NCBI RefSeq assembly: GCF_003020115.1
Contig: NZ_PYFX01000002.1
Location: forward strand, 186,001 to 250,000
Origin: Bradyrhizobium sp. MOS002
GTDB taxonomy: Bacteria; Pseudomonadota; Alphaproteobacteria; Rhizobiales; Xanthobacteraceae
DNA length: 64,000 bases
Direction: 5' to 3'
The notes under the pieces are model-generated. The model saw only the letters and a list, made by a program, of their open reading frames with translations. It ran no database searches and had not been told where the DNA came from. This document shows, one piece after another, positions 52,246 through 61,357 of this stretch (position 1 is its first letter; every line of letters begins with the position of its first letter). A program made the translations under genes and the position numbers.

Positions 52246-52890
52246 ATGCAAGATACTGCCAAGCCGGCGACCCGTGTCCTGATTGTCGACGACCATCCCG
52301 TGGTACTGTCCGGTTGCCGCACCCTGTTCGCTTCCGACCATTCGATCCGGATCGACGAGGCGACCGACGCCAAATCCGGGCATCGCGCCTATGTCAGCAA
52401 GCGGCCCGACGTCACTGTAATCGACATCAGCCTGCCTGACGTCTCCGGCTTTGAACTGATGCGACGCATTCGCAAGGACGATCCCGACGCCAAGATCATC
52501 ATGTTCAGCATGAACGACGATCCGGCCTTCGTGGTGCGGGCGGTCGAGCTCGGGGCGCAGGGCTACGTCTCCAAGGGCGACGATCCCCGGATCCTGCTCA
52601 AGGCGGTGCGCAAAGTCGTTGCGGGCGACAATTTCATCTCACCGCAGCTCGCAGAAGCCGTGACGTTTTCCGGCGCGGCGATCAAGGCCAATCCCGCCTC
52701 GCAGATGACGCCGCGGGAGCTCGAGATTCTCCGCCTGCTGGGGCGAGGCGACAAGATCGTCGAGGTCGCCGAGGCGCTCGGTATCTCCTACAAGACCGTC
52801 GCCAACACCACGTCCCTGCTCAAGCAGAAGCTCGGTGCCAAGAACCATTCCGACCTGATCCGGATCGCGGTGGAAATCGGGATGAACTGA
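52246..52890 (+). CDS. LuxR-type response regulator (NarL family)
   Basis: A 214-residue regulator with a receiver domain (VLIVDDHPVVLSG; phosphorylation site Asp60 in VIDISLPDVSGFE; Lys in GYVSKGDDP) and a C-terminal HTH of about 150-210 (MTPRELEILRLLGRGDKIVE, SYKTVANTTSLLKQKLG). It should be phosphorylated by the divergent kinase and bind DNA as a dimer. The targets are not shown by the sequence. Confidence 0.94.
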   Translation: MQDTAKPATRVLIVDDHPVVLSGCRTLFASDHSIRIDEATDAKSGHRAYVSKRPDVTVIDISLPDVSGFELMRRIRKDDPDAKIIMFSMNDDPAFVVRAVELGAQGYVSKGDDPRILLKAVRKVVAGDNFISPQLAEAVTFSGAAIKANPASQMTPRELEILRLLGRGDKIVEVAEALGISYKTVANTTSLLKQKLGAKNHSDLIRIAVEIGMN

Positions 52891-53189
52891 CGCCCCGGGG
52901 CGCCGAACCGGCTGCTCCAGGATGCTGTCGGTTCGGCGGGCGGACCGGTCTCGGCGCACAGCCGGGCAATGCATGGATAGCGCCGACACCATCCGCCGAC
53001 ATAATGGGCCCAGCCGTCTATCGTTCCCGAACCTCCGGCCATTCGGGAAATAATGGCAATGCGTGACGAGAGATTGCGCGCCAACGTTTGCCGGCGCCGA
53101 AACGTGTCGGGAAAAACAGGAACATTTTCTCGCGCATCCCGTTTTGACCCTTGACGATTTCATGACAGGCGACGAAAGCTTGCGCGAAT

Positions 53190-53284
53190 AGTTTTAGCGG
53201 GGTCGGCGACCCCAGAGGCAAACCGGTCTGCACACAACGACAGACCTTCCAAGAGAGGGCTGCGGCATTGCCGCAGCCCTTTTC
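53190..53284 (+). ncRNA. Candidate structured small RNA with three hairpins
   Basis: In order: GGGGTC-GGC-GACCCC (53199-53213), GGTCTG-N10-CAGACC (53225-53246), and an 11-base stem AGGGCTGCGGC-ATT-GCCGCAGCCCT (53256-53280) followed by TTTT. The last is a good Rho-independent terminator with no protein gene upstream of it. I cannot name an Rfam family or a clear promoter; the 5' end is a guess. Confidence 0.45.
53256..53284 (+). terminator. Strong hairpin terminator
   Basis: AGGGCTGCGGC and GCCGCAGCCCT with a three-base loop then TTTTCG. It lies about 370 bases after the response-regulator stop and 160 before thrC, so it may end a small RNA or a long 3' UTR. Confidence 0.8.
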
Positions 53285-53445
53285 GTTGGCAGCCTTTCTC
53301 AGTGGATCGCCTCAGTTGCGAAGCGGTTTCCTGATGCCGCAAAACACTTTATGGTGGCTCAAAGCCTCTGGCTGTTAACAAGTAATTTCGTAAAATCAAA
53401 GGCTTGCGGACCGAGCTCAGGCTTGGCCGGCCTTTGGAGGGCAGT

Positions 53446-54864
53446 TTGACTCGTTATATCTCGACCCGGGGCGAGGCCCCCGAACTCGGCTTCTGCGACG
53501 TGATGCTGACCGGGCTCGCCCGCGACGGCGGCCTGTATGTGCCGGCCACCTGGCCGCAACTCTCGACTGACGCCATCGCCGGCTTCTTTGGTCGTCCCTA
53601 TTGGGAGGTCGCGGTCGAGGTGATCCGTCCCTTCGTCGGCGGCGAGATCTCGGACGCCGAGCTCGGCCGCATGGCGAACGAGGCCTATGCCACCTTCCGC
53701 CATCCGGCGGTGGTGCCGTTGCGCCAGATGGCGCCGCACCAGTTCGTGCTGGAGCTGTTCCACGGTCCGACGCTCGCCTTCAAGGACGTGGCGATGCAGC
53801 TGATCTCGCGGCTGATGGACCATGTGCTCGCCAAGCGCGGCCAGCGCACCACCATCGTGGTCGCGACCTCGGGTGACACCGGCGGTGCTGCGGTCGACGC
53901 GTTCGCAGGGCTCGAAAATGTCGATCTCATCGTGCTGTTCCCGCATGGCCGCATCTCCGAGGTGCAGCGGCGGATGATGACGACGACGGGGGCGGCCAAC
54001 GTCCATGCGCTCGCCGTCGAGGGCAATTTCGACGATTGCCAGGCCCTCGTGAAGGCGATGTTCAACAACCATCGCTTCCGCGATGCAACGTCGCTGTCCG
54101 GCGTTAATTCCATCAATTGGGCGCGCATCGTCGCCCAAGTGGTCTACTACTTCACCTCCGCCGTTGCCGCCGGAGCACCCGCGCGCGCGGTGGACTTCGT
54201 CGTGCCGACCGGCAATTTCGGCGACATCTTTGCCGGCTATGTCGCCAAGCGCATGGGTCTTCCGGTGCGGACCCTCGGCATCGCCGCCAACGTCAACGAC
54301 ATCCTGGCGCGCACGCTGAAGACCGGGATCTACGAGGTGCGCGAGGTCCACGCGACGGCGTCGCCGTCGATGGACATCCAGATCTCCTCGAATTTCGAGC
54401 GGCTGCTGTTCGAGGCCGGCGGGCGCGATGCTGCCGGCGTGCGCCGTCTGATGGATTCGCTGAAGCAGTCGGGCCGCTTCGTGCTGCCCGATTCGACGCT
54501 GGCCGCGATCCGCGAGGAATTCGACGCAGGCCGGGCCGACGAGACCGAGACCGCGGCCGCGATCCGCGCCGCCTGGCGCGAGGCGGGCGAACTGGTCGAC
54601 CCCCACACCGCGGTCGCGCTTGCGGTCGCCGACCGCGACACCACAGACACGACGGTTCCCAGCATCGTGCTGTCGACCGCCCATCCGGCCAAATTCCCCG
54701 ATGCGGTCGAAGCTGCCTGCGGCCAGCGGCCGCAACTGCCGGCCTGGCTCGATGGTCTGATGACCAAATCCGAACACATGAAGGTGATGAAGAACGACCA
54801 GGCCGAGGTCGAGCGGTTCGTGCTGTCGGTCAGCCGCGCCGCGAAACAGGGAGTTGCCGGATGA
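53446..54864 (+). CDS. thrC: Threonine synthase
   Basis: A 472-residue PLP enzyme converting O-phosphohomoserine to threonine. I chose TTG 53446 because GGAGG stands five bases upstream and the product MTRYISTRGEAPELGF matches the usual N-terminus; an in-frame ATG-less extension reaches 53404. The PLP Lys113 is in HGPTLAFKDVAMQL, and ATSGDTGGAAVDAF binds phosphate. It overlaps the M16 peptidase by four bases (ATGA). Confidence 0.95.
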   Translation: MTRYISTRGEAPELGFCDVMLTGLARDGGLYVPATWPQLSTDAIAGFFGRPYWEVAVEVIRPFVGGEISDAELGRMANEAYATFRHPAVVPLRQMAPHQFVLELFHGPTLAFKDVAMQLISRLMDHVLAKRGQRTTIVVATSGDTGGAAVDAFAGLENVDLIVLFPHGRISEVQRRMMTTTGAANVHALAVEGNFDDCQALVKAMFNNHRFRDATSLSGVNSINWARIVAQVVYYFTSAVAAGAPARAVDFVVPTGNFGDIFAGYVAKRMGLPVRTLGIAANVNDILARTLKTGIYEVREVHATASPSMDIQISSNFERLLFEAGGRDAAGVRRLMDSLKQSGRFVLPDSTLAAIREEFDAGRADETETAAAIRAAWREAGELVDPHTAVALAVADRDTTDTTVPSIVLSTAHPAKFPDAVEAACGQRPQLPAWLDGLMTKSEHMKVMKNDQAEVERFVLSVSRAAKQGVAG

Positions 54865-56150
54865 GCGTCGAAATTTCCAAGCTTGCGTCCGGCCTGACTG
54901 TCGTCACCGACAAGATGCCCCATCTCGAGACCGCGGCGCTCGGCGTCTGGGCCGGCGTCGGCGGGCGCGACGAGAAGCCCAACGAGCACGGCATCTCGCA
55001 TCTCCTGGAACATATGGCGTTCAAGGGTACGACGAAGCGCTCCTCGCGCGAGATCGTCGAGGAGATCGAGGCAGTCGGCGGCGACCTCAATGCCGGCACC
55101 TCGACCGAGACTACGTCCTATTATGCGCGGGTGCTGAAGGCCGACGTGCCGCTAGCGCTCGACGTGCTCGCTGACATCCTGGCCAACCCGGCCTTCGAGC
55201 CCGACGAGCTCGAGCGCGAGAAGAACGTCATCGTGCAGGAGATCGGCGCGGCGCAGGACACGCCTGACGACGTCGTGTTCGAGCATCTCAACGAGCTCTG
55301 CTATCCCGACCAGCCGATGGGCCGCTCGCTGCTCGGCACCGCGAAGACCTTGCGTGCCTTCAGCCGCGACTCGCTGCGCGACTATCTGTCGACGCATTAC
55401 CGCGGGCCCGACATGGTGGTGGCGGCAGCCGGGGCGGTCGATCACAAGCAGGTGGTCGCCGAGGTCGAGCAGCGCTTCGCCAGTTTTGAGGGGACAGCGG
55501 GGCCCAAGCCGCAGTCCGCACAGTTCGGCAAGGGCGGCACCAAGGTGGTGCATCGCGAGCTCGAGCAGGCGCATCTGACGCTGGCGCTGGAGGGCGTGCC
55601 GCAGACCGATCTGTCGCTGTTCTCGCTCCAGGTCTTCACCAACATCCTCGGCGGCGGGATGTCGTCGCGGCTGTTCCAGGAGGTGCGCGAGAAGCGCGGC
55701 CTCTGTTACTCGATCTACTCGTTCCACGCCCCCTATACCGATACCGGCTTCTTCGGCCTCTACACCGGCACCGATCCGGCCGATGCGCCTGAGATGATGG
55801 AGGTCGTGGTCGACATCATGAATGATTCGGTCGAGACCCTGACCGAGGTCGAGATCGCGCGGGCCAAGGCGCAGATGAAGGCGGGGCTGCTGATGGCGCT
55901 GGAGAGCTGTTCGTCCCGCGCCGAGCAGCTCGCCCGCCACGTGCTGGCCTATGGCCGGCCCCAGACCGCCGAGGAGCTGGTGGCCCGGATCGACGCCGTC
56001 AGCGTCGAATCCACCCGTGATGCGGCGCGTGCGCTGCTTTCGCGCAGCCGCCCTGCGGTTGTCGCATTGGGCAGTGGCAGGGGTCTGGACACGGCGGTGT
56101 CTTTTGCGGAAGGATTGACCCGGGCACGCGCCAAGGCGCGGCTGCATTAG
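54861..56150 (+). CDS. M16 family metallopeptidase (mitochondrial processing peptidase-like)
   Basis: From ATG 54861 the product has 429 residues. The inverted zinc motif HLLEH (HxxEH) is at about residues 49-53 in GISHLLEHMAFKGT, and the downstream Glu ligand region is NVIVQEIGAAQDTPDD. The second half-domain has NILGGGMSSRLFQEVREKRGLCYS. It is the alphaproteobacterial relative of the beta subunit of mitochondrial processing peptidase. Upstream open sequence in this frame lies within thrC and is not coding. Confidence 0.94.
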   Translation: MSVEISKLASGLTVVTDKMPHLETAALGVWAGVGGRDEKPNEHGISHLLEHMAFKGTTKRSSREIVEEIEAVGGDLNAGTSTETTSYYARVLKADVPLALDVLADILANPAFEPDELEREKNVIVQEIGAAQDTPDDVVFEHLNELCYPDQPMGRSLLGTAKTLRAFSRDSLRDYLSTHYRGPDMVVAAAGAVDHKQVVAEVEQRFASFEGTAGPKPQSAQFGKGGTKVVHRELEQAHLTLALEGVPQTDLSLFSLQVFTNILGGGMSSRLFQEVREKRGLCYSIYSFHAPYTDTGFFGLYTGTDPADAPEMMEVVVDIMNDSVETLTEVEIARAKAQMKAGLLMALESCSSRAEQLARHVLAYGRPQTAEELVARIDAVSVESTRDAARALLSRSRPAVVALGSGRGLDTAVSFAEGLTRARAKARLH

Positions 56151-56189
56151 GAGCCGCGCACGGGTTGATCCGCCCCGGGAAGCATCACC

Positions 56190-56777
56190 ATGGCCCTCTT
56201 TCGCCTGCCATCCAGTGGACCCGCCGCTCTCGCGCCGCGCGGCAACGGCCTGTTACTACGCGCGCCGCAGATGTCGGACTTCCTGCAGTGGGCCCATCTG
56301 CGCGAGTCCAGCCGCGATTACCTGACGCCCTGGGAGCCGATCTGGCCCTCGGACGATCTCACCCGCTCCGGTTTCCGCCGTCGCCTGCGCCGCTATTCCG
56401 AGGACATCGCCGCGGACCGGTCCTATCCCTTTCTGATCTTCCGGGAGCTCGACGGCGCCATGGTCGGCGGCATCACGCTCGCCAATGTCCGCCGCGGCAT
56501 CGTCCAGGCCGGCACCATCGGCTATTGGGTCGGCAAGCCCCACGCCCAGCGGGGCTACATGACGGCCGCGCTGCGGGTGCTGCTGCCGACGCTGTTCGGC
56601 GAGCTCAATCTGCACCGGGTCGAGGCCGCCTGCATCCCGACCAATGCGCCCTCGATCCGGGTGCTGGAGAAGTGCGGTTTCTCCCGCGAGGGGCTGGCGC
56701 GCCGCTATCTCTGCATCAACGGGGTCTGGCAGGACCATTTGCTGTTCGGCCTGCTGCACGAGGATTTCCGCGGCTGA
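56190..56777 (+). CDS. GNAT acetyltransferase (RimJ/RimL-like)
   Basis: A 195-residue GNAT protein. QMSDFLQWAHLRESSRDYL near the start, GTIGYWVGKPHAQRGYMTAA (acetyl-CoA loop QRGYMT) and VEAACIPTNAPSIRVLEKCG are typical of the RimJ/RimL branch that acetylates protein N-termini or small amines. It starts 39 bases after the peptidase and is probably the last gene of the thrC transcript. Confidence 0.92.
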   Translation: MALFRLPSSGPAALAPRGNGLLLRAPQMSDFLQWAHLRESSRDYLTPWEPIWPSDDLTRSGFRRRLRRYSEDIAADRSYPFLIFRELDGAMVGGITLANVRRGIVQAGTIGYWVGKPHAQRGYMTAALRVLLPTLFGELNLHRVEAACIPTNAPSIRVLEKCGFSREGLARRYLCINGVWQDHLLFGLLHEDFRG

Positions 56778-56900
56778 GTCCGTTCATTGATGCGGCCAAA
56801 GTCTCCTTGTTTGCTTGCCTTGGGTTCGCCGGTTTTGACGATATAACGGCGCAAGCCGGCCGGTGATCGGCCGGGATGTCGTCATGGAGTATGGGCGTTG

Positions 56901-57557
56901 ATGGTGCAGGAGCTTCGGTCATCGCGGACTGCGTTGCGGCGGGGGGCAGCGGTCGCGCTGGCGTTGTCAGTTGCGCTCGTCTCCGTCTCGCCGGTCGCGG
57001 CGCAGTCGCTGACCGATCGATTCAAGGGCCTGTTCGGCGGCAAGTCGGACGAGCCGGCCCAACCCAAGTCGGCGCCTGCGCCCGGCCAGCCGGCGGCCGA
57101 TGACGATCTCGATTGCCCGCAGGTCACGGTGCGTGCCGGAGCCTCCACCTATGCGGTCGGTGCCACCGGCAAGCCGGCCGTCGGCAACGAGATCCGCTTT
57201 CAGGCCACCATCACCAAGATGGCCCGCGAATGCACCCGCAACGGCGGCGATATCACGGCCCGGATCGGCATCCAGGGCCGCGTCATCGCCGGTCCCGCCG
57301 GCGCGCCTGCGACCGTCGAGGTGCCGCTGCGCGTCGCCGTGGTGCACGGCGGCATCGGCGAGAAGGTGATCGCTTCCAAGGCCTACCGGACCACGGTCGG
57401 AATGTCGGAGGGCGGCAGCGTGCCGTTCACCTTCGTGGCCGAGGATCTGGTCTATCCGATGCCTTCGGCCAAGGACGCCGATAGCTACATCTTCTATGTC
57501 GGCTTCGATCCTCAGGCGCTGTCGCCCGAGCCGAAGGCGCGGGCGAAGAAGAAGTAG
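56901..57557 (+). CDS. Secreted hypothetical protein
   Basis: From ATG 56901 the product has 218 residues; a TTG one codon upstream is possible. A signal peptide (about 10-36, ending PVAAQS) is followed by a Pro/Ala-rich linker and a beta-rich domain from about 70 to 205 (DCPQVTVRAGASTYAVG, CTRNGGDITARIGIQGRVIA, VPFTFVAEDLVYPMP). The C-terminus is Lys-rich (KARAKKK). No family recognised. Likely periplasmic. Confidence 0.75.
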   Translation: MVQELRSSRTALRRGAAVALALSVALVSVSPVAAQSLTDRFKGLFGGKSDEPAQPKSAPAPGQPAADDDLDCPQVTVRAGASTYAVGATGKPAVGNEIRFQATITKMARECTRNGGDITARIGIQGRVIAGPAGAPATVEVPLRVAVVHGGIGEKVIASKAYRTTVGMSEGGSVPFTFVAEDLVYPMPSAKDADSYIFYVGFDPQALSPEPKARAKKK

Positions 57558-57567
57558 CCACGATACT

Positions 57568-57668
57568 CGTCATGCCCCGCGAAGGCGGGGCATCCAGTAC
57601 GCCGCGGCTTCTCGATTGATCAGGGCTGTCTCTGGAATACTGGATCGCCCGCCTTCGCGGGCGATGAC
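57568..57668. repeat. Inverted repeat, family D copy 2
   Basis: CGTCATGCCCCGCGAAGGCG, CATCCAGTACGCCGCGGC, TGGAATACTGGATCGCCCGC and TTCGCGGGCGATGACA. Same order of blocks as 28715-28834. Confidence 0.85.
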
Positions 57669-57700
57669 ATCAGATTTGCCGATGCAGTGACCGCCAAACA

Positions 57701-57731
57701 AAAAAGCCGGCGCTCATCGCGCCGGCTTTTT
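57701..57731. terminator. Bidirectional terminator, end of the F0 operon
   Basis: AAAAAGCCGGCG and CGCCGGCTTTTT flank a short loop, giving a GC stem with T runs on both strands. It lies 22 bases past the atpF stop on the minus strand and also faces the hypothetical gene on the plus strand. Confidence 0.88.
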
Positions 57732-57752
57732 GATGAGTAAAGGCGAGGCCCC

Positions 57753-58238
57753 TCAGTTCAGCTTCTGCCTGACTTCGGTGATGCCCTTGGCGAGCAGATC
57801 GTCGGCGACCTGGCCTCTGACCGACTGCGACAGGATCGTGGAGGCGGCCTGGACGGCGGCTTCCGCGGCTGCGGCGCGAACATCGGCCACCGCCTGGGCC
57901 TCGGCGAGCGCGATCTTGCCCTCCGCGGTCTTGGTGCGGCGAGCGACGAAATCTTCCACCTTGGCCTTGGCCTCGATTGCGATGCGCTCGGCTTCGCTCC
58001 TCGCGTTGGCGATGATGTCGGCAGCCTCGCGTTCGGCCGAGGCGGTGCGCGCCTTGTAGTCGGCGAGCACCTTGGCGGCTTCCTGCTTGAGGCGCGTCGC
58101 GTCGTCGAGCTCGGCCTTGATGCGCTCGGCGCGATGGTCGAGCGCAATCATGGCCTTCTTGAAGACCCCGAGATAGCCGAACACGACCATCAGGATCACG
58201 AAGGCGATGGCGACCCAGGTTTCAGGATCGAAGAACAT
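57753..58238 (-). CDS. atpF: ATP synthase F0 subunit b
   Basis: A 161-residue subunit b: a short N-terminal membrane helix ([20 protein letters not shown]) then a long charged helix typical of the peripheral stalk ([34 protein letters not shown]). It joins subunit a to the F1 delta and alpha subunits. Last gene of the operon, six bases after atpF'. Confidence 0.95.
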   Translation of the reverse strand: MFFDPETWVAIAFVILMVVFGYLGVFKKAMIALDHRAERIKAELDDATRLKQEAAKVLADYKARTASAEREAADIIANARSEAERIAIEAKAKVEDFVARRTKTAEGKIALAEAQAVADVRAAAAEAAVQAASTILSQSVRGQVADDLLAKGITEVRQKLN

Positions 58239-58243
58239 ATCGA

Positions 58244-58807
58244 TTAACCCTTCAAGGACGCATCAACGGCGGCATTGACCAGCGCCGCGTCCGGAACCAC
58301 GCCGGTGAGCTGCTGCACGATCGTGCCTGCCGCATCGGCCGCGATGCCGCGGACGTTGCTCATGGCGGTCGCACGGGTCGAGGCGATGGTCTTCTCCGCC
58401 TCGGCGAGCTTGGCCGCCAGTTGCTCTTCCAGCGCCTTGCGCTCGGCGTCCGCCTGCGCATTCGCCTTGTCGCGGGATTCGTTGCCGATGGCCTGCGCGC
58501 GCGAGCGTGCCGAAGCAAGCTCGCTTTCATAGGCCTTCAGCGCCGCTTCGGACTGGTCCTTCAGCTTCTGCGCTTCGGCGAGGTCGCCCTCGATCTTGTT
58601 CTGACGCGCCTCGATCGCCCCGCCGACGCGCGGCAGAGCGAGCTTGGACACGATCACGTAAAGCGCGACGAAGAAGATCGCGAGCGACACCAGCTGTGAA
58701 GCGTAGGTGCTGCTCTCGAACGGCGGAAAACCGCCACCGTGACCGCCTTCGGCCCCGGTGTGGGCGCCCGCCGCCGGACCTTTTGCGCCGCCATGACTTT
58801 CAGCCAT
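58244..58807 (-). CDS. atpG: ATP synthase F0 subunit b'
   Basis: A 187-residue b' subunit, the diverged second b found in alphaproteobacteria and cyanobacteria. A Gly/His/Ala-rich N-terminus (about 1-30), one membrane helix ([21 protein letters not shown]) and a long helix ([20 protein letters not shown]) are seen. It forms the stalk as a heterodimer with subunit b. Also called atpF'. Confidence 0.93.
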   Translation of the reverse strand: MAESHGGAKGPAAGAHTGAEGGHGGGFPPFESSTYASQLVSLAIFFVALYVIVSKLALPRVGGAIEARQNKIEGDLAEAQKLKDQSEAALKAYESELASARSRAQAIGNESRDKANAQADAERKALEEQLAAKLAEAEKTIASTRATAMSNVRGIAADAAGTIVQQLTGVVPDAALVNAAVDASLKG

Positions 58808-58867
58808 GGATTACTCCTGTTGCTGTCATGCGCGTCGCTTCGGTTGAAGCGGCGCGAAGAATCGTCC

Positions 58868-59098
58868 TCAGAGCGGAACGAACAGCAGCAGCAGCGCGAT
58901 CAGCAGCGAGAAAATGCCGAGCGCTTCGGTCACGGCGAAGCCGAAGATCAGATTGCCGAACTGGCCCTGAGCGGCCGAGGGGTTGCGAACGGCTGCGGCG
59001 AGGTAGTTGCCGAAGATCACGCCGACGCCGACGCCCGCGCCGCCCATGCCGATGCATGCGATGCCCGCGCCGATAAGTTTTGCTGCTGCCGGATCCAT
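58868..59098 (-). CDS. atpE: ATP synthase F0 subunit c
   Basis: A 76-residue two-helix proteolipid that forms the rotor ring. Helix 1 has the small-residue motif [14 protein letters not shown], the polar loop is [11 protein letters not shown], and helix 2 carries the proton-binding Glu58 in [16 protein letters not shown] Glu at this place, not Asp, is common to this group. GGAGTC precedes the ATG. Confidence 0.97.
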   Translation of the reverse strand: MDPAAAKLIGAGIACIGMGGAGVGVGVIFGNYLAAAVRNPSAAQGQFGNLIFGFAVTEALGIFSLLIALLLLFVPL

Positions 59099-59151
59099 TT
59101 TAGACTCCTTGGAAGAAAGATTGGGTTTTGGGTGGAAATTCCCCGGACCGC

Positions 59152-59901
59152 TCAGTGTCCCGGATGAATGGCGTCGTTGAGGTAGATGCAGGTCAGGATC
59201 GCAAACACATAGGCTTGCAGGAACGCGACCAGAATCTCGAGAGCGTACAGCGCGACCGTGAGCGCCAGCGGCAGCACGCCGCCGACCCAGCCAAGGGCGC
59301 CGAGCGAGAAGCCGAGCATGGCGACGAAGCCCGCGAACACCTTCAGCGCGATGTGGCCGGCCAGCATGTTGGCGAACAGACGGACGCTGTGGGAGACCGG
59401 CCGCAGGAAGAACGACAGGATCTCGATGAACATCACCAGCGGCAGGATGTAGCCGGGGACGCCGTGGGGCACGAAGATCGAGAAGAATTTCAGGCCGTTC
59501 TTGGCAATGCCGTAGATCAGGACCGTGAAGAAGACCAGCAGCGCGAGCGCCGCGGTGACGATCAGATGGCTCGAGATCGTGAAGGTGTAGGGGATGATGC
59601 CGACCAGGTTCGAAACGCAGATGAACATGAACAGCGAGAAGATCAGCGGGAAGAACTTCATGCCTTCCGAGCCGGCCGTCGAGCGGATGGTCGAGGCCAC
59701 GAACTCGTAGGAGATCTCGGCGACCGACTGCAGGCGCCCGGGAACCAGCTGCGTGCCGCTGGCGAGCATCAGGATCGAGATGATCGCGACCGCCACCAGC
59801 ATGTAGAGCGACGAATTGGTGAAGGCGATCGTGTGGTTGCCGATATGGCCCAGGGTGAAGAGAGGCTCGATGTTGAACTGGTGGATCGGATCGATTTTCA
59901 T
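59152..59901 (-). CDS. atpB: ATP synthase F0 subunit a
   Basis: From ATG 59901 ([15 protein letters not shown]) the product has 249 residues with about six helices. The essential Arg is in [19 protein letters not shown], and the last helices hold [21 protein letters not shown]. It forms the proton half-channels against the c ring. A longer frame to 59994 is open but rich in Arg/Pro and not credible. Confidence 0.96.
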   Translation of the reverse strand: MKIDPIHQFNIEPLFTLGHIGNHTIAFTNSSLYMLVAVAIISILMLASGTQLVPGRLQSVAEISYEFVASTIRSTAGSEGMKFFPLIFSLFMFICVSNLVGIIPYTFTISSHLIVTAALALLVFFTVLIYGIAKNGLKFFSIFVPHGVPGYILPLVMFIEILSFFLRPVSHSVRLFANMLAGHIALKVFAGFVAMLGFSLGALGWVGGVLPLALTVALYALEILVAFLQAYVFAILTCIYLNDAIHPGH

Positions 59902-60015
59902 CAGCGCGGCATCTCTTGGTCTGCCGGGCGATGCCGGCGGGTCTCGGTGTGCCGGTCGGGCCCGGCCCGTACCGGCACGAGCCGGCACGATCATTCCTCT
60001 CCTGGTGTGGATCGC

Positions 60016-60390
60016 TTAGGAACCACCGCGCCTGTTTTGACCCGCGCCTGCCGTTCTCACCACGTTCACCACGCCGGCTACGAAGCCCAGCAGCAGGAAC
60101 ACGATAAATCCGAAAGGCGACGTCGACAGCAAGCGGTCGAAACCCCAGCCAATCCCCGCTCCGACAACGACCCCGGCGACCAACTCGGAGGATAACCGGA
60201 AACCAAGCGCCATCGCCGAGGCTCTGGCCGCTCTGTCTTCACCGTCACCTGCGGGTTGCTCGGTCTTGACGTGGCGGCCGCGAAATTCGGACAACCGCTG
60301 ATCAAGATTTCCGAGCCGATCGGAAAGCGCAGCTTCCTCGGGCGATCTATCGCGATCTCCATTCTCGCCGTGTCCCGTGCCCTGTGTCAT
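60016..60390 (-). CDS. atpI: ATP synthase accessory protein AtpI/AtpZ-like
   Basis: A 124-residue protein: a charged N-terminal half ([20 protein letters not shown]) and two C-terminal helices ([20 protein letters not shown] and [19 protein letters not shown]). AtpI helps assemble the c ring or brings in Mg. It is the first gene of the F0 operon; the F1 genes are not in this window. Confidence 0.9.
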   Translation of the reverse strand: MTQGTGHGENGDRDRSPEEAALSDRLGNLDQRLSEFRGRHVKTEQPAGDGEDRAARASAMALGFRLSSELVAGVVVGAGIGWGFDRLLSTSPFGFIVFLLLGFVAGVVNVVRTAGAGQNRRGGS

Positions 60391-60781
60391 GCAACGAAGA
60401 CCCGAAACGCCGCGGCTGAATGGAAATTGCGCCCGCCACCCTCAAAAGCCGCGCGGACCATACTGATGGCCCATAATCAAGTCAAGCCAAGTCACGATTG
60501 CGTCCATTCCCGTTATGTATCTGATTTATTTGGAAATATCGGCGCGAGCGGCGGCGCTGCGCACAGCGTGACGCCGCACCGCAGCAGGTCTCCGCTTGAT
60601 CGGCGGACGCAGTCACCATTTCGCTCGGCTGCCGGGATCAAAGCGGGCGCCGCGATCGTTCATGTCAAAGGCGCGTTTTGGGCGGCGGATCGCCTCGCCC
60701 GGGTGTAGAATTTGCGAGAAGTGCCACCTTTATGAGCGCCAACCTTGGAAGTGCTGCCGGCGCGTCGTGGCGGAGAACGCG
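60391..60781. other. Divergent gap between the F0 operon and a secreted protein gene
   Basis: About 390 bases with no supported gene. It contains the minus-strand promoter listed separately (60457-60485) and presumably the plus-strand promoter of the 60782 gene, which I could not locate. Confidence 0.5.
60457..60485 (-). promoter_or_regulatory. Candidate promoter of the atpIBEF'F operon
   Basis: On the minus strand TTGACT (60485-60480), a 17-base spacer, then TATGGT (60462-60457). This is close to the RpoD consensus and lies 67 bases upstream of the atpI start. Confidence 0.6.
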
Positions 60782-61318
60782 ATGAGACCAACGAATTCAT
60801 CCACAGCCTCATGGATTGCGGCGGCGGCGTTCGCCGCGGCGATGGCGGTCGGCGCCGGCTGCCTTGCCGCGCAATCCGCGCCCGACAGCGAAAACGGCCG
60901 CTACAGCATGACCCCCATCCCCGAGGGCGTGCTGCGGCTCGACAGCCGCACCGGCACGGTGTCGACCTGCACCCGCAGCGGCGCCGGCTGGGCCTGCTAC
61001 GCGGTGCCCGATGAACGTACCGCGCTCGATGCCGAGATCGGCAGGCTCCAGGCCGAAGTCGAGACGCTGAAGGGACGGCTCGCGGCGGGACCGACCGTGT
61101 CGGGCAAGATCGACGAGGCGCTGCCGAAATCCGACCCGTTCAAGAAGGCGGAGCCGCAAGCACGAGAACCAAAGTCCGCCGAGGGTGACCGCAGGATCGA
61201 GATCCCGCTGCCGAGCGACCAGGACGTCGATCGGGTGATGTCGTTCCTGGAAAAGGCCTGGCGTCGGCTGATCGACATGGCCAACCGCGTACAGAAGGAC
61301 GTGTCGGGGAAGATTTGA
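60782..61318 (+). CDS. Secreted protein with coiled-coil segment
   Basis: From ATG 60782, with GGAG nine bases upstream, the product has 178 residues. Signal peptide (about 10-31), a short domain with MTPIPEGVLRLDSRTGTVST and two Cys (CTRSGAGWACYAVP), a coiled coil (ALDAEIGRLQAEVETLKGRL) and an amphipathic C-terminal helix. No known family beyond Rhizobiales hypotheticals. Likely periplasmic. Confidence 0.75.
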   Translation: MRPTNSSTASWIAAAAFAAAMAVGAGCLAAQSAPDSENGRYSMTPIPEGVLRLDSRTGTVSTCTRSGAGWACYAVPDERTALDAEIGRLQAEVETLKGRLAAGPTVSGKIDEALPKSDPFKKAEPQAREPKSAEGDRRIEIPLPSDQDVDRVMSFLEKAWRRLIDMANRVQKDVSGKI

Positions 61319-61357
61319 GCGCGCATCAGGCCAAGACGAGGTTACGAGAGACATTTG

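Larger units (their letters stand above)
52891..53445. other. 555-base intergenic region before thrC
   Basis: No convincing gene. The right third carries a run of three hairpins ending with a terminator, listed separately as a candidate small RNA. The left part (52891-53140) has scattered short frames but no codon bias typical of the neighbours. Confidence 0.55.

Noticed and set aside
54117..54860. Upstream extension of the M16 peptidase frame inside thrC
   Set aside because: Arg-rich and nonsensical as protein; ATG 54861 with the usual ATGA overlap is the proper start.
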